From Symbiodinium natans (Eukaryota > Sar > Dinophyceae > Suessiales > Symbiodiniaceae): a stretch of DNA of 64,000 bases. The translations under genes and the position numbers were made by a program. The stretch lies in contig CAJNDS010001557.1 of NCBI GenBank assembly GCA_905221605.1, forward strand, positions 588,501-652,500. The letters run 5' to 3'. This document shows, piece after piece, positions 33,030-46,200 of this stretch (position 1 is its first letter; each line of letters starts with the position of its first letter). Under the pieces are notes generated by a model. It ran no database searches, had not been told where the DNA came from, and worked only from the letters and a program-made list of their open reading frames with translations.

Positions 33030-34130
33030 AGGTTTTAGGGGTTTAGGGTTTAGGGGATAGGGTTAGTGTTTTCGAAAAATTGACGCAGGCTTGAAGCTTG
33101 GGATGATCTGAGACCCCTAAGCCCTCAAATCCGCGGCTCGGACCTTCGAAAACGTGTCATTATGGCTAAGCTGGGCCCCTCTGCTCGTTAGACGAGCAAA
33201 GCGCCTTAAACATCGAGACACGCTGCAAGCTTAAGCTTGAGATGATCTGAGACCCGCATGGCCCCCTGTCCTTGTTGGACTAGCGAAGCGCTAAAGAAGA
33301 ACTGACGCTCCAAGGCTGACTTGCAAGGCGCAAGCGGTGCGCCAAAGTCTTCAAGCACGCTGCCGAGACCCTATGGCCTGGATCTGGCGAGCAGTTCTTC
33401 AGCGCGTAGCCAAACACTATATGAAGCTCGTGACAGAGGGTTGCTTCGGTTACTCAGGAGTTTAGAAAGCCCCCAACGCACTCCTTTAGGAGAGTAATAG
33501 GTGGGCAGTTTCTCTCGCAGGAAGCTGAAAATCTGAAACTCTACACCCTCAACTTGCTGAGTGAATCCTATATGAGGAGTAGGCTTCCCTAAAGCCTAAA
33601 CCCCCATAAGATCTAAACGCGAAATCCTAAACCCTAAATCAGGCCTTAGGCTCGACTCTTAAAGCTCGGGGCGAGATTTCGGAGCTTTCCCACAAGAGTG
33701 CACGCCGTCCAGAAGATCTCAAAAGCTTCACGTCAGGAGCTTAAGGTTTAGAGGTGCAAGTTTCGGTTTGGGGCCTGAGGGCTTTCCGGCTTATGAGAGT
33801 TGAGGAAGTATGGCCCTAGTCTGGGTCATAACCCTTAACGACTTCGAGCTTGTGCTCCCCAAACCCTAAACCCTAAACCCTAAACCCCAAATCTTGAACC
33901 CTAAGCCTTAAACCCTAGACCCTAAACTGTAAACCCTAAACCCTACACCCTAAACTCTAAACCCTAAACCCTAAACCCTAAACCCTAGCTTGTGCTCGTT
34001 GTAGAGAAAGAGGGAACACTGTATAGAGCACTGTGAGTCTGACGTCTTGAACTCGAAACTCTAGAGCTGAAACTTCAATTCCCTCATTCTCTTCGAAGTA
34101 CGAAAAGAGAAGGCGAAGTTGCAAAATGTG
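33030..34130. other. Unassigned sequence with local duplication and a heptamer array
   Basis: GGGATGATCTGAGACCC near 33100 and GAGATGATCTGAGACCC near 33237 mark a diverged tandem copy of about 140 bp. Short heptamer remnants occur at 33034-33068 and a CCCTAAA array at 33857-33988. No coding sequence is recognised. Confidence 0.4.
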
Positions 34131-34196
34131 TCACTCAGAGCTGTGGACTATTGCAATTGTGAAGATAAAGAGAGAGGATATGCGCGTCGTGATATA

Positions 34197-34380
34197 GAGC
34201 CCGCGTAGAGCCCGTAGAGCCCGCGTAGAGCCCGTAGAGCCCGCAGAGCCCGTAGAGCCCATAGAGCCCGTACAGCCCGTAAGCAAGGCCCGCAGAGCCC
34301 GCAAGGCCCGCAAGCCCCTCAGGGCCTTAGGGCCGTAAAGCCCGTAGGGTCCCGCGCGGGCCCTGTCCTGCTTTAAGACC
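34197..34380. repeat. AGAGCCCGTAG minisatellite
   Basis: About fifteen 9-12 bp units of AGAGCCCGTAG and AGAGCCCGCGTAG end in CGCGCGGGCCCTGTCCTGC and TTTAAGACCTT. The latter loosely mirrors AAGGTCCTTAACCAGG at 26597. Confidence 0.8.
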
Positions 34381-34679
34381 TTTCTCAAAAGACTTAACAC
34401 CCTTTAAATAGCTCAGTGTGGTTCTTTTATTCATCGTATCTCTCTCCATCTTTTTCTCTTTCGCTCTCGCTTTCTCTCTGCCTCTCCCTCTCTCTCTCTC
34501 TCTCGCTCCCTCTCTCTTCTCTTTGTCTCTGTCTCTCTCTGTCTCTCTCCTTGACTGCCTCCCTCCCTCCTTCCTTCCATCATTCCTTTCTCTTCCCCTC
34601 TTCCTTCTTCTTGTTCTTTCCTCTTTCCTCCTCGCCCCTCCCGTTTTTCATTTGCCATTCAACATCCTTCAAGAAGGAA

Positions 34680-35207
34680 ATAGAACCACAGAAAACAAAG
34701 GTTAGACAGAAGAGTGAAGGTGCTGACAAGAGAGGAGGAAGAGGAGGAGTGCTGCTTGACCCTTCTCACTACCCTCTGTCTGCCTACATCTCTCTGGCAT
34801 ATTTTTTCTCTTGTTGGAAACGGGGGGCAGGGTCTTCCTCACTGTCCCCTTTTCCCCTCTCGCAGTCTTCTCTCAAACCCCTGGGAGGCCCTTTCAGGGA
34901 GCCCCTCAAGGAACCCGAAAACGGCGGGGCCCTGGTGGATATTGAAAGAAGCAGATTCGCAGAAGGAGGGAAGGAGAACGACAGACACGGCGCAAGAGAT
35001 AGAGCAACAGAACAAGGAGAGAGAAGCAACTGTCCTCTCCAAGCTGTTTTCAGAGTGGCCCCAAAGACCGGGGTGGGCGTGAGTTCGCCCCTTGCCACTC
35101 GAAAGCCTCCCTTTCTTGAAACAAACAACAGGCAGGAACCCCTTCTGTCAAAGAACCCGTGTCAGAAGACAAAAGGATACTGCGATAGCCCCTCATTCGT
35201 ATTTTAA
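34680..35207 (+). other. Conserved open frame in duplicated unit, copy 1
   Basis: After the CT tract the frame reads [17 protein letters not shown] and later GGPFREPLKEPENGG, VDIERSRFAEGGKENDR, then stops. It is preserved in copy 2 with few changes. No family is recognised. Preservation may only reflect a recent duplication. Confidence 0.25.
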
Positions 35208-37106
35208 CTCCTCCCAAATGCTTTCGGCTCTTTTCTTGATAGATGAGTGGGTCCGTCCGCTCCGATTGAAATGAGAGAGTTTACTTTCTTAGAATGAACC
35301 CTTCCGTGTATTCTTAAACAGAGGTAGCCCTGCCTATGTTGAATACAGATGAGGGCGTTGTGCTGAAAGGCCCTCCTGTTCTAATCAACACCATAAACGA
35401 TAGAACCCTTCATTTGAAAAGGAATCAACGAGTCCATCCAGTATTTCAATAAATGACAGGATTTCGCTGTTCTTCGGAATGCTATTGTCTTTAAGAAGCT
35501 TTCTTTCTTTTCCCTCTTCGTGCGCCCGCTTTCTGCACTCTCCCTTTCTTGTGTCCCTTTTGCGGCCCTTTCTTCCTCTGTTCCTTTCGTCATTAAGTAG
35601 GGGAGGGGGGGGGTAGAAGAAGGGCAAGGTTAAGCAAGGAGAATGAAGGGAATGATATGATGGTAGGAGGACTTCTCCTGCTCCTCGTAACTACTTCTTT
35701 ACATGTCTCTGTGGTCTTTTCTCTGGTTTTTCTTCTTGGCAATATGGGGGCTCTTGGAGGCCCCTGCAAGACGCTCTCTGAAGGCCGCCTGAAACTCTTG
35801 AGGGCGGCTCAGAGGGGTTTGGAGTGTGTGGAAACAGGCAGTGCGGGACCATGTCCAGAACAGGACCCATCGTTTGTACAGGGTCCGCCTCGTAAAGTCA
35901 GAAAGGATGAGCAATTGAACAGAAAACGCCGGGGGGCGCCGGAGAGAGAACAAAGAGAAGGAGACAACAATTAGGGAAAAGAGGAAGAAGGAAGACAGTG
36001 GAAGAGCGACAGATAGGGGAACAGGGTGAAGGAAACAAAAACAATGAAGGAGAGGAAGAAGAAAGCGATGGTGAAAAGAGGGCCGCTTGGAGAACAAAAA
36101 GGGGTCAGGGAAGATCAAGAAGGAAAGAGAAGAGGTAAAGCAGGACACTTGTTTTTGTTATCCACTGTTCCTTTTCCTCACCCCTTACACTTATGTCCCG
36201 AGCATCGCTCACGCCTTTCTTCCACGGTCTTTGTCCCTCTCTATCTCTCTATCCTCCCTCTAGCTCTCCTTCCTTTCTTTTCCATGTTCGTTCTCCTCCT
36301 TGACCCCGCTCTCGCTTTTCTCGTGTCCAGCCCATGAGCCTTTCCTCTTCTGTTCCTTTTGCCATTAAGTAGGGGGATAGAAAGGCAAGCTTAAGCCAGG
36401 AGAATGAAGGGCATGATAAGATGGCGGACTACGATCTGTCTCTTTCTGTGCGGAAAGGAAGAGGTGAGGGGAGGGGAGGAGAGGCAATGTCTCATGTCGA
36501 GCTGGGAGGGAGGGTTGGATGCTACTGGAGGCTCTAGCCTCTAAAGGCCCCTACATTCGGGAGGCTCCCGGGAGCCCCCGCCAACTCCCGAGGCCCCTGA
36601 GACACAGCAACATTGGGATGGGATAGGGTATCTCTCGCTTCCTCTTCTGAGCAATTTTTCCTCATTTCTTCCTTGTTCCATCCTTTCTCATTCGATTTCC
36701 CCCCCACCCCCTCTCTGTGTGCCCTTCCCTCGCCTTGTTCCATGCCCTGCCCTTCCCTCCTTTCCACATCCTTCTCAAACGAGAAAGCAAGAGAACGATG
36801 AGAAGGAGAGGTGAGAGGGACGAAAAAGGCAAGGAAATGAAGATTTCGCCCTGCCCTCTCTGTCACTTTTCTCATCCGCTTTCACCCCTTCCCTCTCATC
36901 ACTCCATGCTCTACGCTAAGAAAAGAATAGGAGAGGAAGAGAGGAGTGGGAGGAAGAAGATAGGCAGAGGAAAAAGGGACTTCTTCCCTTTCATTTAGCT
37001 TTGGCTTACAACACCGAAATACAGATGGGTCTTTGGGAGGGGCTTGAAAATGCTACAGAAAACTTTAGCAGAGCATATGAAATATTGAACTACTGGACCC
37101 CAGGGC

Positions 37107-37282
37107 CGAGTAAGCGCTCCAGCTGCTTAATCGGGTTGACGATGCCGGGGAACTCTCCCCGAGCATCTTCAATCCTGATCCTTCGGCCTCCAGGCCGATT
37201 GTGCGCTCCACTTGCTTAATCGGCCCTGTGTTTGAAGATTGAAGATTGAAGATGCCCGGGAACTCTCCCCGGAGCATCTTCA
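37107..37282. repeat. GGGGAACTCTCCCC palindromic units
   Basis: Two units of about 105 bp, each with GCTTAATCGG, GGGGAACTCTCCCC (a perfect stem) and GAGCATCTTCAATC. More units lie at the end of copy 2. Confidence 0.8.
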
Positions 37283-37285
37283 CAC

Positions 37286-37351
37286 CCTTTAAATAGCTGA
37301 GTGTGGTTCTTTTATTCATCGTATCTCTCTCAATCTTTTTCTCTTTCGCTC

Positions 37352-37447
<96 letters not shown>

Positions 37448-40210
37448 CCGCTCACTCTTCTCTTTGTCTCTGTCTCTCCCTGTCTCTCTCTCCCTCTCTG
37501 CTTCCTTCCCTCCTTCCTTCCATCATTCCTTTCTCTTCCCTCTTCCTTCTTCTTGTTCTTTCCTCTTTCCTCCTCGCCCCTCCCGTTTTTTGCTTGCCAT
37601 TCAACATCCTTCAAGGGTGAGACAGAAGAGTGAAGGTGCTGACAAGAGAGGAGGAAGAGGAGGAGTGCTGCTTGACCCTTCTCACTACCCTCTATCTGCC
37701 TACATATCTCTGGCATATTTTTTCTCTTGTTGGAAACGGGGGGCAGGGTCTTCCTCACTGTCCCCTTTTCCCCTCTCGCAGTCTTCTCTCAAACCCCTGG
37801 GAGGCCCTTTCAGGGAGCCCCTCAAGGAACCCGAAAACGGCGGGGCCCTGGTGGATATTGAAAGAAGCAGATTCGCAGAAGGAGGGAAGGAGAACGACAG
37901 ACACGGCGCAAGAGATAGAGCAACAGAAAAAGGAGAGAGAAGCAACTGTCCTCTCCAAGCTGTTTTCAGAGTGGCCCCAAAGACCGGGGTGGGCGTGAGT
38001 TCGCCCCTTGCCACTCGAAAGCCTCCCTTTCTTGAAACAAACAACAGGCAGGAACCCCTTCTGTCAAAGAACCCGTGTCAGAAGACAAAAGGATACTGCG
38101 ATAGCCCCCCATTCGTATTTTAACTCCTCCCAAATGCTTTCGGCTCTTTTCTTGATAGATGAGTGGGTCCGTCCGCTCCGATTGAAATGAGAGAGTTTAC
38201 TTTCTTAGAATGAACCCTTCCGTGTATTCTTAAACAGAGGTAGCCCTGCCTATGTTGAATACAGATGAGGGCGTTGTCCTGAAAGGCCCTCCTGTTCTAA
38301 TCAACACCATGAACGATAGAACCCTTCATTTGAAAAGGAATCAACGAGTCCATCCAGTATTTCAATAAATGACAGGATTTCGCTGTTCTTCGGAATGCTA
38401 TTGTCTTTAAGAAGCTTTCTTTCTCCTTCCTTTCGTTTTCCCTCTTCGTGCGCCCGCTTTCTGCACTCGCCCTTTCTTGTGTCCCTTTTGCGGCCCTTTC
38501 TTCCTCTGTTCCTTTCGTCATTAAGTAGGGGAGGGGGGGGGGGTAGAAGAAGGGCAAGGTTAAGCAAGGAGAATGAAGGGAATGATATGATGGAAGGAGG
38601 ACTTCTCCTGCTCCTCGTAACTACTTCTTTACATGTCTCTGTGGTCTTTTCTCTGGTTTTTCTTCTTGGCAATATGGGGGCTCTTGGAGGCCCCTGGGAG
38701 ACGCTCTCTGAAGGCCGCTTGAAACTCTTGAGGGCGGCTCAGGGGTTTGGAGTGTGTGGAAAGAGGCAGTGTGGGACCATGTCCAGAACAGGACCCATCG
38801 TTTGTACAGGGTCCGCCTCGTAAAGTCAGAAAGGATGAGCAATTGAACAGAAAACGCCGGGGGGCGCCGGAGAGAGAACAAAGAGAAGGAGACAACAATT
38901 AGGGAAAAGAGGAAGAAGGAAGACAGTGGAAGAGCGACAGATAGGGGAACAGGGTGAAGGAAACAAAAACAATGAAGGAGAGGAAGAAGGAAGCGATGGT
39001 GAAAAGAGGGCCGCTTGGAGAACAAAAAGGGGTCAGGGAAGATCAAGAAGGAAAGAGAAAAGGTAAAGCAGGACACTTGTTTTTGTTATCCACTGTTCCT
39101 TTTCCTCACCCCTTACACTTATGTCCCGAGCATGGCTCACGCCTTTCTTCCACGGTCTTTGTCCCTCTCTATCTCTCTATCCTCCCTCTAGCTCTCCTTC
39201 CTTTCCTTTCCATGTTCGTTCTCCTCCTTGACCCCGCTCTCGCTTTTCTCGTGTCCAGCCCATGAGCCTTTCCTCTTCTGTTCCTTTTGCCATTAAGTAG
39301 GGGGATAGAAAGGCAAGCTTAAGCCAGGAGAATGAAGGGCATGATAAGATGGCGGACTACGATCTGTCTCTTTCTGTGCGGAAAGGAAGAGGTGAGGGGA
39401 GGGGAGGAGAGGCAATGTCTCATGTCGAGCTGGGAGGGAGGGTTGGATGCTACTGGAGGCTCTAGCCTCTAAAGGCCCCTACATTCGGGAGGCTCCCGGG
39501 AGCCCCCGCCAACTCCCGAGGCCCCTGAGACACAGCAACATTGGGATGGGATAGGGTATCTCTCGCTTCCTCTTCTGAGCAATTTTTCCTCATTTCTTCC
39601 TTGTTCCATCCTTTCTCATTCGATTTCCCCCCCACCCCCTCTCTGTGTGCCCTTCCCTCGCCTTGTTCCATGCCCTGCCCTTCCCTCCTTTCCACATCCT
39701 TCTCAAACGAGAAAGCAAGAGAACGATGAGAAGGAGAGGTGAGAGGGACGAAAAAGGCAAGGAAATGAAGATTTCGCCCTGCCCTCTCTGTCACTTTTCT
39801 CATCCGCTTTCACCCCTTCCCTCTCATCACTCCATGCTCTACGCTAAGAAAAGAATAGGAGAGGAAGAGAGGAGTGGGAGGAAGAAGATAGGCAGAGGAA
39901 AAAGGGACTTCTTCCCTTTCATTTAGCTTTGGCTTACAACACCGAAATACAGATGGGTCTTTGGGAGGGGCTTGAAAATGCTACAGAAAACTTTAGCAGA
40001 GCATATGAAATATTGAACTACTGGACCCCAGGGCCGAGTAAGCGCTCCAGCTGCTTAATCGGGTTGACGATGCCGGGGAACTCTCCCCGAGCATCTTCAA
40101 TCCTGATCCTTCGGCCTCCAGGCCGATTGAGCGCTCCACTTTCTTAATCGGCCCTGTGTTTGAAGATTGAAGATTGAAGATGCCCGGGAACTCTCCCCGG
40201 AGCATCTTCA
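37286..40210. repeat. Tandem duplication, copy 2
   Basis: Second copy of the unit at 34401. A pure (CT) run of about 50 repeats (37352-37445) is longer than in copy 1. A 25-bp block with ACCACAGAAAACAAAG present in copy 1 (about 34683-34700) is missing. Confidence 0.95.
37596..38123 (+). other. Conserved open frame in duplicated unit, copy 2
   Basis: Counterpart of the frame at 34680-35207, with the same [13 protein letters not shown] start and the same stop. The function is unknown. Confidence 0.25.
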
Positions 40211-40345
40211 ATCCTAGACTTTTAACCCTGGGCCGATAAGGCAGATAGATGAAGTGCTTAATCGGCATGGGTCTGGGATTGAAGATGCTCCGGGGAGAGT
40301 TCCCCGGCGTCTTCAATCTTCAATCGTCAAACCCAGGGCCGATTA
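40035..40345. repeat. Palindromic GGGGAACTCTCCCC unit cluster, partly inverted
   Basis: Two units in the forward orientation are followed by an inverted one (GAAGATGCTCCGGGGAGAG, 40270-40300), making a large potential stem near the end of the duplication. Confidence 0.75.
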
Positions 40346-40870
40346 AGCACTGTCTTGGCCCCCCCTTCACAAAACATATTATCTCTACTTTGTTGTCCAG
40401 AAGCAGATGTTGGCGCGTAAGGCCTTTTCACACCTGAAAACATCGCTCCGTCAGCAAAACGCAAAGAGAAAGTACGTAGAATAGGTGCCCACATCAAGTG
40501 TGTGTATAGGATAAATGTATGGCATATCAATTACCGATAGCGGAGAACGAACCATGAGACTAAGAAGTATTCGAGCGCACAGGGTAATGCGCAAAATCGT
40601 TTACTGTAAGCCCCAGGGACACGAGAATACTGTGAGCAAATATCCTTTCGCGTTTTCCTGAGACCTTCCAACAGGCTGCAAGTAATTGCTCGCAAGTATC
40701 TTGCTTTTCATTCTCAATGTTTCCCACAGGTCTCCCATCATGGTTATCATTTGTCAAGGATAATGCTTATTTTCGATTCCAATTATCCGCAAGACTCACA
40801 GGCGCATAAGGTCTGACGTAATACTCGTCCAAAGCAACAGGGTATCACACCCTGACTACAAAAAGTATAC
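40346..40870. other. Unassigned unique sequence
   Basis: No heptamers, no recognised coding motif; only short open frames on the minus strand. Confidence 0.3.
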
Positions 40871-40884
40871 GAAGCCTTGGTTTA

Positions 40885-41175
40885 TGTTGCGCGTCTCGTA
40901 GGAAGAAATGACATAGCATGCTACGGGAACTGTGCTGTTAAGCCTTTATATAGTGAGGGTTTAGTGGTTTAGAGTTGAAGGGGAAGGCCAGAAAGTTTTT
41001 TCAGATGCCTCGCTGTTTGATTTTTTGTCACCGTGTTTTAGGCGGTTGTACGTCTCGTAGGAAGAAATGGTTTCTGATATAGCATGCTACGGGAACTGTG
41101 CTGTTATATCTCAATGTACCGAGGGTTTAGGGTGGTTTAGAGTTGAAGGGGTAGGCCAGAAGGTTTTGTTTAGCT
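40885..41175. repeat. Local ~165-bp tandem duplication
   Basis: GTCTCGTAGGAAGAAATG ... GCATGCTACGGGAACTGTGC ... GGTTTAGAGTTGAAGGGG occurs twice (from about 40893 and 41051) with small differences. Confidence 0.85.
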
Positions 41176-41236
41176 ACTTTGCTGTTAGATTTTTGTTTTC
41201 ATTCTTTTCACCTTTTCACCCTTATCTTATCTTCAT

Positions 41237-41757
<521 letters not shown>

Positions 41758-42007
41758 AGAGGAAGAGATGAAGAAAGCAGCAGGGCTTTGTCCTCTGCCT
41801 CTGTGCATTCCTTGTTCTTCTCTCCTGTCTCATTGGTGATCAGTGATAAACCAAGACGAGCTTGCCGTTCTTTCATTTTCTTTTTCTGGTCAAAAGCTAA
41901 GAAGCAGGAAGGAGAGGAAGGAAGGTGGAGAAATAGAAAGAGAAGCAAGAACGGAAAGAACAATACGCAGAAATGACAGAGAGAAAGGGAGAACTGCAAG
42001 CCCAGCG

Positions 42008-42013
42008 GAAGAA

Positions 42014-42060
<47 letters not shown>

Positions 42061-42066
42061 AGAAGA
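42008..42066. repeat. (GAA)n microsatellite
   Basis: About 18 GAA units with one GAG interruption. Confidence 0.95.
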
Positions 42067-42069
42067 TAG

Positions 42070-42399
42070 AGAGAGATGGAGACAGAGATGAAGAGAGCAA
42101 TGAAGTCGAGGAAGGGGCAGATGATGAGAGCGAGGGTGTCTTGCTTTCCCTGAGCTTTCGGTTCCTTTCATTTGTCCTTTCTTCTTATGAAGAGAAAAGG
42201 GAGAAGAGCAGAGGATGAAGGCAAGGGAAGAGAAAACGTGTGAACCGAGCGAAAGAGGAGTTCTCCCTTCCTGTCCCCACCATCTGCCTTCATCCTATCT
42301 TTTCCTTTTTGTTCTCTGTTTTCCTTATTCTCCGCAGAAAGTTTTGGAAAGGAGGGGAGGAAGGAAAGAGGGGAGGGGAGGGATAAGAGAGCAAGAGAT

Positions 42400-42436
<37 letters not shown>

Positions 42437-43020
42437 CGAGACAGAGCGAAGAAGAGAGAGAGAGAGAGGAGATTAAACAAAAAAAAATCTTGAGAGGGAA
42501 GGAAATGAGAGATAAATACATCGAGATGAAGTGGTGTTTTCCCTTTCCCCTTCCTTCGTGTTATATCAGGTAAACAAAAACAATACTAATAGGAAAAGGC
42601 TAAAAGCGGCTAAAACAACAATATGGTCATGGGAATATTTACCAAGAAAGGAGTATATTATCGTCTTATTTGAAGCAACACACTTGAGAGCGCTCAGGGT
42701 TTGTCATTTCCAGCAGCTCCTGTAGTTAGCGGTATTTATGTTATTATTGTTTTTTTTAAAGTAGTATATTTATGGCAAACACCAGACCCTTAAACGAGGG
42801 TTGAATGGAAAACGTACACCCTAGAATGAGATGGTAAGTGGCGAAGCCCTAGGAAAATAAGAGATGTGATGCCAAACATGGGAGCCCTGAGCCGTGAACC
42901 GAACTAGCCCTACGCCATAAATTTTGCCTTAAACCTAAACCCTACAAATTGTACGTGTGAATTGAACCGTTTAAATAGCAAACAAAAAGGAAGTGCCAAA
43001 TAGACCCTAAAGGTCCATGC
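42070..43020. other. Unassigned sequence upstream of the kinase exons
   Basis: It includes short GA tracts (42400-42435) and AT-rich DNA. No exon was recognised. The kinase gene may have earlier exons here that cannot be seen. Confidence 0.3.
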
Positions 43021-43167
43021 CACAAACCCCTAAACCCTAACCCTAAACCCCAAACCCTAAGCCCTAAAGCCTAGACCCTCAACCCGAAACCCTAGACCCT
43101 AAACCCGAAACCCGAAACCCTAAACCCGAAACCCTAAGCCCTAAGCCCTAGACCAAGATTCATGCAG

Positions 43168-43220
43168 GTTTGCCCGCAAGGAGCATTGGCTGATCGAGGC
43201 CCTCAAACAGCTGGGTCGGG
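43168..43220 (+). CDS. Kinase exon 1: pre-loop and first Gly of ATP loop
   Basis: After TTCATGCAG one base, then FARKEHWLIEALKQLGR, ending with G in phase 1 before GCTTTGTTTTTTTG, a GC donor. Joined to 44612 it makes LGRGFGKV exactly, which is the best evidence for the join. Confidence 0.8.
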
Positions 43221-46200
43221 GCTTTGTTTTTTTGTTTTTGTTTTTGCTGGTCTTTACGGGGTTTTTGTTTAAATATGTTTCTTTTTGAGTTTTTGTTTCG
43301 GGTTTGTTTTTTGACGTTTTTTTTAGTGTTGTTTGTTTTTTTAATTTTTCTAAGCAGGGTTTAGGGCTTGAGGACTTTTAGTTGTTGTTTTTTCGCCTTC
43401 TAGGGGCGTTCCTGAGTGTGCAAGGGGTTAAAAGGTTTGGAGTTTTAGGATTGGTTGAGGGTTTAGGGTTTAGGGTTTAGGGGTTTTTCGTTTCAGGGTG
43501 TTGGTTGGGGTGTGCAGCTCTTGGTGAGGGTGGGCTTTGGTTGGGTAGGGCCTCAAGCCCCAAAGCGCCTGGACCCTGCACGCCCAAATGCTCTGAGTCT
43601 CAGGCCCCAAAAAGCCTTCCCCTGAACCTTAAGTCCTAAACCTTAAACCCCACACAAAGAAGGCCTGACACCCCAAGAAGCCCGAAGCCCCAAGCCCAAA
43701 CCCTACAAACGCGTGTCGCGCAGAGGCACAGGACTTGGAGATCCTCCACCATTGTGAGCTCGGACAAGGAGGTCCCCCCCCCCATTTTTTTCTGGGTTGG
43801 AAGAGTGGGGCAGGAGTTTGTTTTTTTGGGGTTTTGGGGTTTGAGGGCTTGCGGGCTTTAGGGATGCAACGCGTAGCAAGGGCTGCGACACGTGACTGCT
43901 GCGTTGCTTTCCTTGCAGCGAAGGAACTGCAAGGCTGTCGACGGTTAAGCCTTGGGATGTTCCCCCTTACGCCAACAGTCCTGAATAGGGATTATCGTAG
44001 GGGGGTACCACAACCCCCCTATTATGGACTGTAACATCCCAAGTTAAGCCTGTCAGTGCAATGACACCATGTGGGACCAAAATCTTGGCCAGCCTTCGCT
44101 GGGACTTGAGATGCTGAACCCCAACTCCCTGAACCCCAACTCCCTGAACCCCAAAACCCTAGCCCGCGACAGCCCTTAACCCTCAAAGCCCCTAGGGGCG
44201 AGATAGCGTTCTTAAGGGAGGGGGGGTTAGGTACCCAGGGAACCTTAGGGGGAAGCCTAGGAAATTTGGGTTACACACCCCTGCTTGAACCACCCTCCCT
44301 TAAGGACCGTAAAAATCGTGTGAGAACCCTAAACCCTAAACACTAAACCAAGACCCTAAACCCCTGAACCCCTAAACCCCTACACCCTAAACCCTAAACC
44401 CGAAACCCCCCAAACCCCCAAAACCGTAAACCCTCAACCCACAAAAACCCGAAGCCCCCAAAACCCTAAACCCTAAACCCGCAAGAACCCGAAGCCCCCA
44501 AAACCCAGAACCCAGAACCCAAAACCCAAAACCCAAAACCCAAAACCCCAAACCCCAAACCCTAAACCCTAAACCTAAACCCTAAACCCCCAAAGCCTAA
44601 ACCCCGACCAGGCTTCGGCAAAGTGGTCGTTGGGCGACTCTACGGACTGCCTGTCGCCGTGAAGTCGCCCGCCCGCAGCCGGTTTAGGGTTTAGGACTTA
44701 GGGTTTAGGGTTCAAGGTTCAGGGTTTAGGGGGCATTGCCTTTTGGGTTTCTTTGTGGGGGGTTTACGGGGGCTTTCTCGGGGTTTCTCAGGGCTATTGG
44801 GCTGTAGGGCTCTCAGGGTTTTAGGGGTTTAGAGGTTTCAGGGTTTCCGGGTCTAAGGTTTTCAGGGTGTAGGGTTTTAGGGTTTCAGGGTTTAGGTCCT
44901 ACTACGAACCCTAGTCGCACCCGCTGTTCGGATCCTTCAAAGCAGTGGGTGCAGAATAAGCAGGAAGTCGCTCCCAGTTGCATTCACTTGAGGTGTTAAA
45001 CTACGACCATGGATGATTGGAACTTATTCTAGGTATTGTGAGTTACCTTAACCCTAAACCCTAAATCCAGGATGTTACCGTACAGGTGCTGCACCGGTTC
45101 GTTGTTGCAGCCTGAATTTTGCTATGGGGGCAGGGGTCCAGGGTTTAGGTTTAGGGTTTAGGGTTTAGGGTTTAGGGTTTAGGGTTTAGGGTTTAGGGTT
45201 TAGGGTTTAGGGTTTAGGGTTGAGGGCTTTGGGGCTTTTTGTGGTGCGAGTTGCAGGTTTGGGGACCTTACGGTAGTGAGCTCAGGCCCTACCGGCCCTC
45301 AACCCTAAACCCTACAGTCTCCATGACATTCGAATCTGTGATCAAGCCCGAAACCCTATGCGCCCAAAGCCTAAACCCTAAACTCGCAACCCCCACGCCC
45401 TAAACCTGAACCCTGAACGCTAAACCCTAAACCCCAAAACCCCAAAACCCCAAAACCCCAAAACCCCAAAACCCCAAAACCCCAAAACCCCAAAACCCCC
45501 AAAACCCCAAAACCCCCCAAAACCCCCCAAAACCCCCCTAAACCCAGCACATAAAAACGCCTTGAGAGGATGTCGAAGTCGCTTCAAGCGCTTCGCGGGA
45601 TCAACTCCATTGTCAACGCGTCCTGGGCCGAAGGTTTTGTAAACTGCTCAAGCCATCGGGAAGCGGGCTTTAGGGTGTAGGGTTCAGGGTTTAGGGTTCA
45701 GGGTTCAGGGGTCTCAGGGCTTTTGGGGGTTTAGGGTTTAGTGTTCAGGGTTTGGGGGTTTCAGGGCTTTGCGGTTTAGGGCTTATAGGGTATGCCCAAA
45801 TGATTTCCTGCGACGTCGGGTCCTACGACCCTTTGATGGCTCCGGGGGCCCCTAGGAGGGAGTGTCGAGGTTTAGGATGTGGGGGTTTGTATGCCAATGA
45901 TCGTGTAGTATTTTGTTACACTATACGTTCTACTCTGTGCATATTCATAAATTATAAATGTCAAGGGTCCGGGCGGCTCTCCTCGGTTGCCTGTTTTTGG
46001 ATTCATTATGGGGGTTTGTTGCTACCAGGTCCTTGTCCCCAAGCTCAGCCACCTTGTAGCGAGTTGAGTGACTGCTGTTGGACATTCTCCCGCACGCTCT
46101 GGGAACCTAACCTGGTGCTTAGCAGGGAATCAGGGAATCAGATGCCCGGTATATATATATATATATATATATACATATTGTATATATATTTCTAGGGGGA

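Larger units (their letters stand above)
34401..37285. repeat. Tandem duplication, copy 1
   Basis: It begins CCTTTAAATAGCTCAGTG and ends in the GGAACTCTCCCCGGAGC palindromic unit. It is nearly identical over its whole length to 37286-40210. The offset grows from 2885 to 2928 bp because of CT-tract length changes and small indels. It is pyrimidine-rich on the plus strand with alternating purine-rich blocks. Confidence 0.95.
43221..44611 (+). other. Kinase intron 1 (GC-AG) with two inverted-repeat elements
   Basis: It starts GCTTTG and ends CCGACCAG. It holds degenerate heptamers, a small element at 43951-44043, another at 44211-44304, and CCCTAAA/CCCAAAA arrays before the acceptor. Confidence 0.7.

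Noticed and set aside
34416-35207. 263-codon frame including the CT tract as one protein
   Set aside because: The first third is low-complexity Ser-Leu from the CT tract; only the later part has ordinary composition, and no family is recognised.
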